Notes: a model not told the origin generated them from the sequence alone. A stretch of 7,313 bases of DNA from an uncultured Methanosarcinales archaeon (GCA_937864385.1 CALMJN010000362.1:1-7313); one strand, 5' to 3'. Positions 1 to 6,243 are shown, counted from the first letter of the stretch. Translations and numbers: made by a program.

Positions 1-106
1 TCCGCCATAATTCTTCTAATCTGGAAAGCTTATCGGAAACCTCCTTGCCCAAAATCAATTGGCGCTTAGGATAAGGAATCTCGATTCCTTCCTCGTTGTA
101 GAGTCC
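1..106 (-). pseudogene. C-terminal fragment of an MscS-type mechanosensitive channel
   Basis: The minus strand is open from about position 106 to the left edge and reads GLYNEEGIEIPYPKR, then a charged helix ending near LSRLEELWR. The GIEIPYPKR stretch matches the end of the C-terminal alpha/beta domain of MscS channels, where a G-I-x-[IF]-P-[FY]-P-[QK] motif is usual. MscS proteins are membrane channels that open on osmotic downshock. No start codon, membrane segment or pore helix precedes the match: upstream in this frame there is a TAA at 152-154, then low-complexity codons through the oligo-T tract. The homology begins inside a perfect inverted repeat (96-128), so the gene appears truncated at that point. 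The natural C-terminus may lie beyond the left edge. The assignment rests on a short motif, so it is moderate; the lack of a start is seen directly. Confidence 0.5.
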
Positions 107-128
107 CGAAACATATGGGACTCTACAA
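96..128. repeat. perfect 12-bp inverted repeat (hairpin) at the edge of the broken channel gene
   Basis: TTGTAGAGTCCC (96-107) is followed by a 9-base loop and its exact reverse complement GGGACTCTACAA (117-128). The left arm, read on the minus strand, encodes the first recognisable residues of the MscS-like fragment. The right arm is therefore an inverted copy of coding sequence. It could be a hairpin at the 3' end of the transporter transcript, or a fold-back scar left by the event that truncated the channel gene. Confidence 0.75.
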
Positions 129-131
129 GAT

Positions 132-150
132 AAAAAGGATATAAAAAAAA
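132..150 (-). terminator. oligo-U terminator of the OFA transporter gene
   Basis: On the minus strand the transporter stop codon (161-163) is followed 10 bases later by eight consecutive T (150-143) and then five T (136-132). Archaeal RNA polymerase terminates at such U-runs without needing a hairpin. The 12-bp hairpin at 96-128 lies just downstream of the tracts, so it is on the wrong side to be a classical bacterial rho-independent structure for this gene. Confidence 0.6.
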
Positions 151-160
151 GTTAAATAGA

Positions 161-1405
161 TTACTCTGGCGGTTTGGGATGCTTCAACATTAGGAAGGCA
201 ATTACTATACCCACTCCTGCCAAGAGAGCGACGTAGGGGAATACGCCTACATAGCTTCCAGACATACCCTTTATCGCTGCAGCAAGCTGAGGCCCGACAA
301 TGGCGCCAGTACCATATGCCAGGAAGACGACACCATAGTTCCTGGGATAGTCGCAAGTGCCGAAGAAGCTTGCCGTTGCAGTGGGAGCAATGGCCAGCCA
401 GCCACCAAGACACATCCACAGAATAGCAAATGCCACAATGTAAATCGTGGTTGCGCCGGGGACAGCCATCTGCCACATCAGCAATGATGCCAGAGCAATC
501 AGAACGAAGGAGACTATGGCAGCATTTCTGGGAGTTATCTTATCTGTTAGAGTTCCAAATATGGGCCTTCCACCACCGTTGAATATGGCAAAGAATCCAA
601 CCAGCATGGACGCCAGTCCAGATTCTATCTGGATCACCTCTTGACCCACGGGCTTGGAAATTCCGATGGCCATCAATCCTGCCACACATCCAATGAAGTA
701 ACACAGCCACAGGCCATAGAATGTGGTGGACTTGAGCATCTGCTCGCGTTTGAACTCACAGGTTACTGCCGCACCTGGCTTGGGCGCAGGCGGATTCCAG
801 CCGGCCGGCTTGTATCCTGATGGTGGAAAGGTCAAAGGCAGAGAGCAGAGTGCGATGATGATAATGAATGCAATTCCAAAGAAGCGGAAGGTGCTCATTA
901 CATCATATGCACCGATCAAGTATGTAGCTAAATTGGCCGTGAAAAAGGCTGAGAAGCCGAATCCAAGCACAGTAAGTCCTACCGCAAGACCCCTTTTATC
1001 GGGGAACCATCTGGCTGATACTGCAACCGGACAGCCGTATGCAATTCCCACACCAAGCCCACCGATGACACCATATGTGGGGATAAGCATAGATGTTGAG
1101 CCAGCCGTGGAAGCCAGCAGCCAGCCCAGTCCGCAAATTATTCCCCCTGTCATAGCCACTTTGCGCGGGCCATATTTTTCAATATACTTGCCGGAAAAGA
1201 CCATGGCCACAGAGAATACAAAGAGGAATATGGAAAACGGCAGGAGCACCTCACTAGCCGATACGGTCTGACCCATTCCTGTGAAGTAATCTGTCAAAGG
1301 CTTGACAAAGACAGACCACGAATAAACACTACCAAGGCACAACATGATTATGGTGCCTAGAATCACAAACAACCACCGCCCACCTGGCGGGTCCTTCTGA
1401 ACCAT
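161..1405 (-). CDS. OFA-family (oxalate/formate antiporter-like) MFS transporter
   Basis: This is a 414-residue major facilitator of 12 predicted membrane helices. The first helix holds YSWSVFVKPL (28-37), a hallmark of the OFA subfamily. MFS motif A appears in the loop after helix 2 (GKYIEKYGPRK, 72-82) and is echoed in the second half (NGGGRPIFGTLTDK, 276-289). The central loop PPSGYKPAGWNPP (194-206) is also typical of OFA proteins. Known OFA members exchange or import small carboxylates such as oxalate and formate. In a methanogen, acetate, formate or another monocarboxylate is plausible, but the substrate cannot be read from sequence. The ATG at 1405 is supported by a GAGGTGA ribosome binding site 8 bases upstream. 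The gene stands alone on the minus strand, divergent from the carbonic anhydrase gene and ended by an oligo-U tract. Family assignment is firm; substrate is inference. Confidence 0.9.
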   Translation of the reverse strand: MVQKDPPGGRWLFVILGTIIMLCLGSVYSWSVFVKPLTDYFTGMGQTVSASEVLLPFSIFLFVFSVAMVFSGKYIEKYGPRKVAMTGGIICGLGWLLASTAGSTSMLIPTYGVIGGLGVGIAYGCPVAVSARWFPDKRGLAVGLTVLGFGFSAFFTANLATYLIGAYDVMSTFRFFGIAFIIIIALCSLPLTFPPSGYKPAGWNPPAPKPGAAVTCEFKREQMLKSTTFYGLWLCYFIGCVAGLMAIGISKPVGQEVIQIESGLASMLVGFFAIFNGGGRPIFGTLTDKITPRNAAIVSFVLIALASLLMWQMAVPGATTIYIVAFAILWMCLGGWLAIAPTATASFFGTCDYPRNYGVVFLAYGTGAIVGPQLAAAIKGMSGSYVGVFPYVALLAGVGIVIAFLMLKHPKPPE

Positions 1406-1413
1406 GATTTAAT

Positions 1414-1436
1414 TCACCTCTTATGAATATATTTAA
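1414..1436 (-). promoter_or_regulatory. ribosome binding site of the transporter, with a proximal TATA-like box
   Basis: GAGGTGA (1420-1414, minus) lies 8 bases before the transporter ATG and is a near-consensus archaeal Shine-Dalgarno site. Just upstream, TTAAATATAT (1436-1427, minus) resembles a TATA box. A start about 25 bases downstream of it would fall at the ATG and exclude the ribosome binding site from the mRNA. The distal box at 1583-1593 is therefore the better promoter candidate, and this one may be chance AT-richness or a secondary promoter. Confidence 0.5.
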
Positions 1437-1465
1437 GATAAATAATCATACTTCTATACTTGCAA

Positions 1466-1513
1466 TTAATATGATGAACCTGTAACAGAGAAGACCATAA
1501 GCTTTAATCTCAT
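1466..1513 (-). CDS. possible 15-residue leader peptide upstream of the transporter
   Basis: Within the predicted transporter leader, the minus strand carries GGAGGG (1523-1518), then four bases later an ATG (1513-1511) and 15 codons reading MRLKLMVFSVTGSSY before a TAA (1468-1466). The ribosome binding site is as strong as that of the transporter, which starts 60 bases further on. The peptide resembles nothing I recognise. It could be a regulatory leader peptide or a chance product of the GGGATA repeats that supply its ribosome binding site. Only the strong site and the position support it. Confidence 0.22.
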   Translation of the reverse strand: MRLKLMVFSVTGSSY

Positions 1514-1514
1514 T

Positions 1515-1541
1515 TATCCCTCCTTATCCCCTCCATATCCC
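1515..1541. repeat. three TATCCC repeats spaced one helical turn apart
   Basis: TATCCC occurs at 1515-1520, 1525-1530 and 1536-1541, with start-to-start spacings of 10 and 11 bases. All copies therefore face the same side of the DNA helix. Read on the minus strand they are GGGATA repeats lying 20-50 bases downstream of the expected transporter transcription start, a position suited to a repressor. The region could instead simply be purine-rich leader sequence. Confidence 0.5.
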
Positions 1542-1582
1542 TTGAAGGATTATTCAATTTTCTGGACTTAATTTCGCCTCCC

Positions 1583-1593
1583 ATATATTTAAA
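1583..1593 (-). promoter_or_regulatory. TATA-like box, distal promoter of the OFA transporter
   Basis: On the minus strand TTTAAATATAT (1593-1583) is a good match to the archaeal TATA box. Transcription would be expected to start about 25 bases downstream, near 1560, giving a leader of roughly 155 bases. That leader contains the GGGATA repeats, the possible leader peptide and the transporter ribosome binding site. Confidence 0.45.
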
Positions 1594-1600
1594 TTTAGCG

Positions 1601-1655
1601 GCAATTATTGCGATTATAGATTATAATATTACATATATCGTAAATACGACTTCGT
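1601..1655. promoter_or_regulatory. divergent control region: plus-strand TATA-like sequence and short inverted and direct repeats
   Basis: Between the two divergent genes lie GCAAT-T-ATTGC (1601-1611, arms of 5), a perfect tandem heptamer GATTATA (1612-1618 and 1619-1625), and TCGTA-aa-TACGA-ct-TCGT (1638-1655), three half-sites in alternating orientation. The AT-rich stretch at 1621-1637 is the best plus-strand TATA candidate for the carbonic anhydrase gene and would start transcription near 1655-1660. The last repeat would then overlap the start region, as expected of an operator. The rest of the gene-free stretch (1656-1835) shows only a weak TATA-like CTATCTATAG at 1721-1730 and ATCATC-aat-GATGAT near 1733-1747. 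No regulator is encoded in the window that I can tie to these sites. Confidence 0.4.
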
Positions 1656-1835
1656 CAATTTGCACTTGTATTCTGATATTGTCAAGCACAATCCGCGATA
1701 GACTCTTTAGTCGATAAGGACTATCTATAGACATCATCAATGATGATTCAGTCTTTTTCAAATCCTAGTGGATAGTAGTATGTGGCAATCTCTTTTAAGG
1801 TGGATGTCCAATTACCATACCGGTTGGTGCAAAAT

Positions 1836-2405
1836 ATGCAGAAGATGAATCCCAAGACATCATGGAACAAGAATGAGTGCATGCCCACAATCGCTTCTAG
1901 CGCTTATGTTGACGATATGGCCTCGATCATTGGCGATGTTCGCCTGGGCGAAGAGGTCTATGTGGGCCCCTGCGTATCTCTGCGGGCGGATGAGGCCAGC
2001 CCCATCATCATCGGCGACAAATGCAACATCCAGGATGGTGTGGTCTTTCACGGCCTGATGGGCAGCTGTATTGAGCTGGGCAAGAAGGTCTCCATCGCCC
2101 ACGGGGCGGTGATCCACGGCCCCATGAAGATCGGCGATGAAAGCTTCGTGGGCTTCAACTCCGTTGTCCATGCCTCAACTCTGGGGGAGAAGTGCTTTGT
2201 GGGCCACGCTGCAGCGGTGATCGGGGTCAGCCTGGCGGACGGCAAGTTCGTGCCCCATGGGGCGGTGGTGGACAGCCAGGAGAAGGCAGATTCGCTGGGA
2301 GCGGTACCGGACGCCCTCAAGCACTTCAATGATGAGGTGGTGGAGGTCAATCGCGAGTTTGCTTCCAGCTATGGCGTGAGGAGAAAATCCTGCGTGGGAA
2401 ATTGA
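1836..2405 (+). CDS. gamma-class carbonic anhydrase, CamH-like left-handed beta-helix protein
   Basis: This 189-residue protein is built of hexapeptide repeats of the left-handed beta-helix fold and should interconvert CO2 and bicarbonate as a trimer with metal sites at subunit interfaces. Numbering from this start, the three metal ligands of the Methanosarcina Cam family are present: H72 (in GVVFHG), H89 and H94 (in SIAHGAVIHGP). The conserved R50 and D52 (SLRADEA) and Q66 (NIQDG) are also there. The acidic loop that carries the proton-shuttle glutamate in Cam is missing, and no signal peptide is visible, so it resembles the cytoplasmic CamH type. The C-terminal helix after VPHGAVVDSQEKAD also follows Cam. 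The ATG at 1836 has GGTG 6 bases upstream; in-frame alternatives are GTG 1782, with a weak site, and ATG 1845. It is divergent from the transporter and likely has its own promoter. Activity is inferred from the ligands. Confidence 0.85.
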   Translation: MQKMNPKTSWNKNECMPTIASSAYVDDMASIIGDVRLGEEVYVGPCVSLRADEASPIIIGDKCNIQDGVVFHGLMGSCIELGKKVSIAHGAVIHGPMKIGDESFVGFNSVVHASTLGEKCFVGHAAAVIGVSLADGKFVPHGAVVDSQEKADSLGAVPDALKHFNDEVVEVNREFASSYGVRRKSCVGN

Positions 2406-2419
2406 TCCTTCGGACAAGG

Positions 2420-2467
2420 AATATATACACCCCTGGCTATTGAGCCTCCCATTTAACTTTTAGGTGA
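2420..2467 (+). promoter_or_regulatory. promoter and ribosome binding site of asd
   Basis: AATATATAC (2420-2428) preceded by purine-rich CAAGGA resembles a BRE/TATA pair. A start about 25 bases downstream, near 2450, would leave a short leader of about 20 bases. AGGTGA (2462-2467) ends 6 bases before the ATG at 2474, so it selects this ATG over the in-frame TTG at 2468. Confidence 0.55.
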
Positions 2468-2473
2468 TTGATA

Positions 2474-3502
2474 ATGGCCAAGATCAAAGCTGGCGTCTTA
2501 GGTGCCACCGGTGCCGTTGGACAGCGCTTCATCGAAGGACTGAAAAGCCATCCCTGGTTTGAGCTGACCAGCCTGGCAGCTTCCGAGAGAAGTGCGGGCA
2601 AGAAATATAGACAAGCTGCCAAGTGGCGCCTGGAGAGCGAGCTTCCCGACGACGTGGCGGATATGACTGTGGTCAATGTTGATCCGCGGGAAGTAGATGC
2701 GGATATAGTCTTCTCCGCTCTCCCCTCCGAGGACGCCAAAACTGTGGAGCCGGCCTTTGCCGCAGCAGGCATGGCTGTGGCCAGCAATACCGCCTCCTAC
2801 CGCATGGTGGAGGATGTGCCCCTGCTCATTCCGGAGTGCAATGCCGACCACCTGGATATAATCAAAATTCAGCGCGAGAAGCGAGGTTGGGAAGGCTTTC
2901 TCACCACCAATCCCAACTGCACCACAATCATGTTCACATTGCCTCTCAAGCCCCTGATGAAATTCGGGATTAAGAGCGTTCATGTGGCCTCTATGCAGGC
3001 GGTATCCGGAGCCGGATATGAGGGCGTTCCCTCTATGGCCATACTGGGCAATGTCCTCCCCTACATCGGGGGGGAGGAGGAGAAGGTGGAGATGGAGCCC
3101 CAGAAGATCCTGGGCCGCTTTGATGGCCAGAAAATAGTCAATGCCGATTTCTCTGTGAGCGCCAGCTGCCATCGCGTGCCGGTTATGGACGGGCACACCG
3201 AGGCGATTTGGGTGAGCATGGAGGAGAATCCCACCCCCGAGGAGGTTAAAAAGGCAATGCTGGAGTTTGATCCCGGCCTCTCCGATCTGCCCACCTCGCC
3301 CAAGAAGGCCATCATAGTCAAGGATGAGCCGGACCGACCTCAGCCCAGGCTGGATCGGGGAAGGGGTAACGGAATGTCCGTATCCGTGGGCCGGATCCGA
3401 TCCGGAATCCGGTTCATCTGCATGGGCCACAACACCGTGCGCGGCGCGGCCGGAGCCAGCATCCTCAATGCTGAGCTCATGGTGAAAAAAGGCCTGCTCT
3501 GA
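2474..3502 (+). CDS. asd: aspartate-semialdehyde dehydrogenase, archaeal type
   Basis: The enzyme reduces aspartyl phosphate to aspartate semialdehyde with NADPH, the branch point to lysine, threonine, methionine and isoleucine. The 342-residue protein has the N-terminal NADP-binding loop GATGAVGQ (about residues 10-17), the active-site cysteine in TTNPNCTT (C149), and the substrate-binding stretch [14 protein letters not shown] (about 229-242) with the catalytic His and Arg of the family. The C-terminal VGRIRSG...[13 protein letters not shown] segment is also characteristic. Length is usual for the archaeal/fungal-type enzyme, which differs from the E. coli form. The ATG at 2474 is chosen for its GGTGA site. 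The stop TGA shares its last base with the ATG of the next gene, so translation is probably coupled and asd is the first gene of the downstream run. No missing residues were noted. Confidence 0.95.
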   Translation: MAKIKAGVLGATGAVGQRFIEGLKSHPWFELTSLAASERSAGKKYRQAAKWRLESELPDDVADMTVVNVDPREVDADIVFSALPSEDAKTVEPAFAAAGMAVASNTASYRMVEDVPLLIPECNADHLDIIKIQREKRGWEGFLTTNPNCTTIMFTLPLKPLMKFGIKSVHVASMQAVSGAGYEGVPSMAILGNVLPYIGGEEEKVEMEPQKILGRFDGQKIVNADFSVSASCHRVPVMDGHTEAIWVSMEENPTPEEVKKAMLEFDPGLSDLPTSPKKAIIVKDEPDRPQPRLDRGRGNGMSVSVGRIRSGIRFICMGHNTVRGAAGASILNAELMVKKGLL

Positions 3503-4476
3503 TGCTCATAGTTGCCTGGGAGTCAACCGCAGCCTGCAATCTGGAATGCACCTACTGCAGGGCAGAGTCATCCCAAGAGCCCGATCCCGATGAGCTCTCC
3601 ACAGAGGAGGCTATTTCTTTTTTGGAGAGCATCGCCCCACTCAAGCCCATGCTCATTTTGAGCGGCGGAGAGCCCCTCTTGCGGCCAGATATCTTTTTCC
3701 TGGCCCGCCATGCTGTATCCCTGGGGATGAGGGTCTCTTTAGCCAGCAATGGAACTCTGATCACTTCCCAAGTCGCTGATGAGATCATTCTCTCCGGCAT
3801 ATCCAGGGTCAGCATCAGCCTGGACGCAGCCAATGCAAAGGAGCACGATGAGATGCGGGGCCAGGGCAGCTTTGAGAGAGCCCGGCAGGGAATAGCCTGC
3901 CTGCAGGGCAGGATCGATTTCCAGATAAATCATACCATAACCGGCAGAAGGAGGAGCGATATTTTCGCCATGTTCCGCCTGGCGGAGGAGATGGGTGCCC
4001 GGGCCCTGCACTTCTTTTTCCTGGTGGCCACCGGCCGGGGCAAAGAGGAGGATCAGCTTTCCGGAGAAGAGCAGGAGAAGATCCTGATGGAGATCGACCT
4101 TGCCAGGGACAGCAGCCCTCTGGAGGTCCAGGTCACCTGCGCTCCCCAATATGCGCGGCTTTCCAAGCAGGGAAAGAGGCGGGGCGGGGGATGCCTGGCG
4201 GGGCGAAGCTTCATCTTCGTCTCCCGGAAGGGAGATGTCTATCCCTGCGGCTATCTTCCCATCAAGGTGGGCAGCATCCGGGAGAGGAATTTTGTGGAGA
4301 TATGGGAGAGTTCTCCCACGCTCCTGGCTTTGCGAAAGAGGTCTTTGAAGGGAAAATGCGGGCGGTGCAGATATATGGAGATCTGTGGTGGATGCCGGGC
4401 CCGCTCCTATGCTCAGAGCGGCGACTACCTGGGCCCCGATCCATCCTGCCTTCTGGAGGTAGAGAGCCATGGATGA
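3502..4476 (+). CDS. ahbD: radical SAM/SPASM-like enzyme, probable AhbD heme b synthase
   Basis: The 324-residue protein has the radical SAM cluster motif C12-x3-C16-x2-C19, followed by GGEP (55-58) that contacts S-adenosylmethionine. The C-terminal half carries a cysteine-rich auxiliary cluster region: C213, C231, C249 (in YPCGYLP), C286, C289, C295, C298 (in CGGCRARSYA) and C316. The sequence resembles AhbD, which oxidatively decarboxylates two propionates of Fe-coproporphyrin III to make heme b in archaea and sulfate reducers. FQIN near 140, LVATGRG near 174-180, CAPQYARL and the final GDYLGPDPSC all fit. The paralogous AhbC (12,18-didecarboxysiroheme deacetylase) shares the same C-terminal pattern and remains the main alternative. 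The next gene encodes a siroheme decarboxylase-type subunit, which supports a heme role. The ATG overlaps the asd stop by one base, and the final 8 bases overlap the next gene. The N-terminus begins right at the first strand, so the protein is slightly short. Confidence 0.75.
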   Translation: MLIVAWESTAACNLECTYCRAESSQEPDPDELSTEEAISFLESIAPLKPMLILSGGEPLLRPDIFFLARHAVSLGMRVSLASNGTLITSQVADEIILSGISRVSISLDAANAKEHDEMRGQGSFERARQGIACLQGRIDFQINHTITGRRRSDIFAMFRLAEEMGARALHFFFLVATGRGKEEDQLSGEEQEKILMEIDLARDSSPLEVQVTCAPQYARLSKQGKRRGGGCLAGRSFIFVSRKGDVYPCGYLPIKVGSIRERNFVEIWESSPTLLALRKRSLKGKCGRCRYMEICGGCRARSYAQSGDYLGPDPSCLLEVESHG

Positions 4477-4918
4477 GATGGATTTAAGGCTCCTCGCAGC
4501 AGTTCAGGACAGCTTTCCCGTCTCCCCCAGACCCTTTCGGGACCTGGGAGCCGCATTGGGGCTAAAGGAGGATGAGGTCATATCCCGTCTGGATGAGCTG
4601 CAGAAAGAGGGGCTGGTGAGGAGGATCGGCCCCATCCTGGATCTGCGCCGCATGGGAAGAAGCGGCATTCTGGCTGCCCTGGCTGTGCCCCTTGATGAGG
4701 CGGACGGCGTGGCCGATATGGTCAGCCTTTATCCTGAAATCTCCCACAACTATCTCCGTCCCAACGATAGCGGCTACAACCTCTGGTTCACTGTATCCGG
4801 GACCGAGGAACGAATCCAGGATATCCTGCAGGAGATCAGGGCCAAGACGGGCCGGAAGATGCTGGTCCTGCCCACCCTCAGGATATTTAAGATTGGAGTG
4901 AAATTTGACATAGTCTGA
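4469..4918 (+). CDS. AhbA/AhbB-type siroheme decarboxylase subunit (Lrp/AsnC-like fold)
   Basis: The 149-residue protein has an Lrp/AsnC-like winged-helix N-terminus (about 5-54) ending in the typical EGLVRRIGP, then an alpha/beta domain with ISHNYLR (91-97), YNLWFT (103-108) and the terminal LPTLRIFKIGVKFD. The HNYLR plus YNLWFT pair marks the siroheme decarboxylases AhbA/AhbB and the related NirD/L/G/H proteins rather than true transcription regulators. These enzymes form an AhbA-AhbB heterodimer that removes two acetate carboxylates from siroheme. I cannot say which subunit this is, and the partner is not in the window. A GGAGGT site (4455-4460) lies 8 bases before the ATG, which sits inside the end of the preceding radical SAM gene (8-base overlap). 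This indicates co-translation of two heme-pathway enzymes. A DNA-binding regulator is the less likely alternative. Confidence 0.8.
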   Translation: MDEMDLRLLAAVQDSFPVSPRPFRDLGAALGLKEDEVISRLDELQKEGLVRRIGPILDLRRMGRSGILAALAVPLDEADGVADMVSLYPEISHNYLRPNDSGYNLWFTVSGTEERIQDILQEIRAKTGRKMLVLPTLRIFKIGVKFDIV

Positions 4919-4943
4919 TATTGCATTGGAGTGTGAGTATATT

Positions 4944-5222
4944 ATGGCTAAACTGGTTCTGATGGACTTTTATGCTGACTGGTGCGGGCCGTGCCGGCTG
5001 CAGGGCCCCATCTTCGAGGAGATGGAAAAGGATGAGGAGTTATGCCGGAAGGCGGAGTTCAGGAAGGTCAATGTAGACGAGGAGGGCGACCTGGCTGCGG
5101 AGAAGGGCATAATGGTTGTGCCCACGGTCATCCTGGAAAAGGATGGCGTGGAGGTGCAGAGGTGGATGGGGGTCACAGCCAAAGAGGAGCTGGTAAAGGC
5201 CATCAATAAAGCCTTGGATTAG
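4944..5222 (+). CDS. small archaeal thioredoxin
   Basis: A 92-residue thioredoxin-fold protein with the classical active site WCGPC (residues 13-17, redox cysteines C14 and C17) and the cis-proline loop VVPTVIL near residue 60. It should reduce protein disulfides in the cytoplasm. It lacks most of the first strand and helix of the E. coli protein (about 108 residues) and opens almost directly with the strand LVLMDFYADW, as in short thioredoxins/glutaredoxin-like proteins of methanogens. The ATG at 4944 is preceded by GGAGTGTGA; an in-frame TTG at 4926 would add six residues (MECEYI) with no visible site. It begins 25 bases after the siroheme decarboxylase stop and is followed 37 bases later by the metallo-beta-lactamase gene, so it is likely in the same transcript. 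Its reductase partner is not in the window. Confidence 0.9.
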   Translation: MAKLVLMDFYADWCGPCRLQGPIFEEMEKDEELCRKAEFRKVNVDEEGDLAAEKGIMVVPTVILEKDGVEVQRWMGVTAKEELVKAINKALD

Positions 5223-5259
5223 GAAGAGACCGATCTGCTTAGGTGAGGAGGGCAATATA

Positions 5260-6231
5260 TTGAGGCTGGGAGGGGAGACGTGCCTGGAAGCCGTGCGCCG
5301 GATCAATAGCAGAGGAGGCTGCGCCCCGCATCTATCCATAAGCTTCGATTCCCACATATTCTCCATCGACACCAGCCGCGCCCCCAAGGCGGCGCTTCAG
5401 CCCGATGCTTATCTCATAACCCATGCCCACAGCGATCATTATGGCAAGTCGGCCATGCTCTCCTCCCGGGCGGTGGCATCGGTGGAGACGGCAAGGGCTC
5501 TGGAGATCCGCTACGATCGAGAGTACCAGGGCCGGACATTTCGGGTGGGCGAGAGCATACTGGTCGATGAGGTCCTGGTGGACACCCATCCCACCGGCCA
5601 CACCATCGGATCCAGCGCGTTCTCCTGGCAGACAGAAAACGGCGAGAGGGTGCTGGTGACCGGAGATGTCAAGGACTACCGCCACCTTCCCAAGAGCGAT
5701 TTTCTGGTCATGGAGGCCAATTACGGCGATCCCTATGATCCCTCCTGCATCTTCGAGGACGACATAGCTGCATTCTCCGAGGCCCTGGATGAGGGGGCCA
5801 GCTTTGGGGCCTATGCCTTCGGAAAGGCCCAGAGGGCGGTGGCCTTGATGAGGGCCATGGGATACAAGGATGAGATCGGCATGGATGACAAGAGCCTGCA
5901 GCTTACAAGCGAGCTTTTGGGCCAGGCAGCGGGGCCTCTGGCGGATCTGAACGGCGCCGCCATCAATGTGGTCACTCCCTGGAACCTCAGTCTGGTGCGA
6001 AGCAGAGCCAAATACTTCCTTACCGGCAGGAGGGATACCACTTATCCCACCATTCAGCTCAGCGACCATCTGGACTTCAGGGGCCTGATGAGGATGATCG
6101 AGCATGTCTCCCCGGAGAGGGTGCTGGTCTATCACCCTCAGGGAGCCAGGGCCGGTCTCTTAGCCCATCATCTGCAGGAGTGCGGCCTGGATACGACCTC
6201 TCTGGACTGCATCGATCGATTTGTGCGGTAG
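5260..6231 (+). CDS. metallo-beta-lactamase-fold protein related to beta-CASP/exonuclease-like RNA- or DNA-processing enzymes
   Basis: The 323-residue protein has the metal-binding motif HAHSDH (H55, H57, D59, H60), a further ligand region GHTIGSS (H114), VTGDVKDY (D136) and a late SDHLDF (H270). Between them, GAYAFGKAQRAVALM (183-197) resembles the beta-CASP segment of CPSF73/Ysh1- and SNM1-like nucleases. It therefore looks like the compact family often annotated as mRNA 3'-end processing factor or DNA-ligase-associated exonuclease, acting on RNA or DNA ends with two zinc ions. The substrate is unknown. It has no KH domains, unlike the larger archaeal aCPSF1. The start is a TTG, chosen because AGGTGAGGAGG (5241-5251) lies 8 bases upstream and no nearby ATG fits. 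Co-transcription with the thioredoxin gene is likely. The fold is certain; nuclease activity is inference. Confidence 0.8.
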   Translation: MRLGGETCLEAVRRINSRGGCAPHLSISFDSHIFSIDTSRAPKAALQPDAYLITHAHSDHYGKSAMLSSRAVASVETARALEIRYDREYQGRTFRVGESILVDEVLVDTHPTGHTIGSSAFSWQTENGERVLVTGDVKDYRHLPKSDFLVMEANYGDPYDPSCIFEDDIAAFSEALDEGASFGAYAFGKAQRAVALMRAMGYKDEIGMDDKSLQLTSELLGQAAGPLADLNGAAINVVTPWNLSLVRSRAKYFLTGRRDTTYPTIQLSDHLDFRGLMRMIEHVSPERVLVYHPQGARAGLLAHHLQECGLDTTSLDCIDRFVR

Positions 6232-6243
6232 ATTTTGCTCCTG

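Noticed and set aside
1427..1436. Proximal TATA-like TTAAATATAT as the main transporter promoter
   Set aside because: Initiation about 25 bases downstream would give a leaderless message and make the strong GAGGTGA site useless.
1782..1835. GTG at 1782 as the carbonic anhydrase start
   Set aside because: The extra 18 residues show no signal peptide or family similarity and the upstream ribosome binding site is weak, while ATG 1836 has GGTG at the right distance. It cannot be fully excluded.
2498..3430. A 310-codon minus-strand open frame opposite asd
   Set aside because: It is the shadow of a well-recognised gene: composition rich in His, Gly and Leu, no known motif and no ribosome binding site.
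3739..4470. A 243-codon minus-strand open frame opposite the radical SAM gene
   Set aside because: Antisense shadow. The plus strand carries all the cysteine motifs and proper starts and overlaps.
4469..4918. Lrp/AsnC transcription regulator
   Set aside because: The HNYLR and YNLWFT motifs and overlap with a heme-pathway radical SAM gene point to siroheme decarboxylase rather than a DNA-binding regulator.
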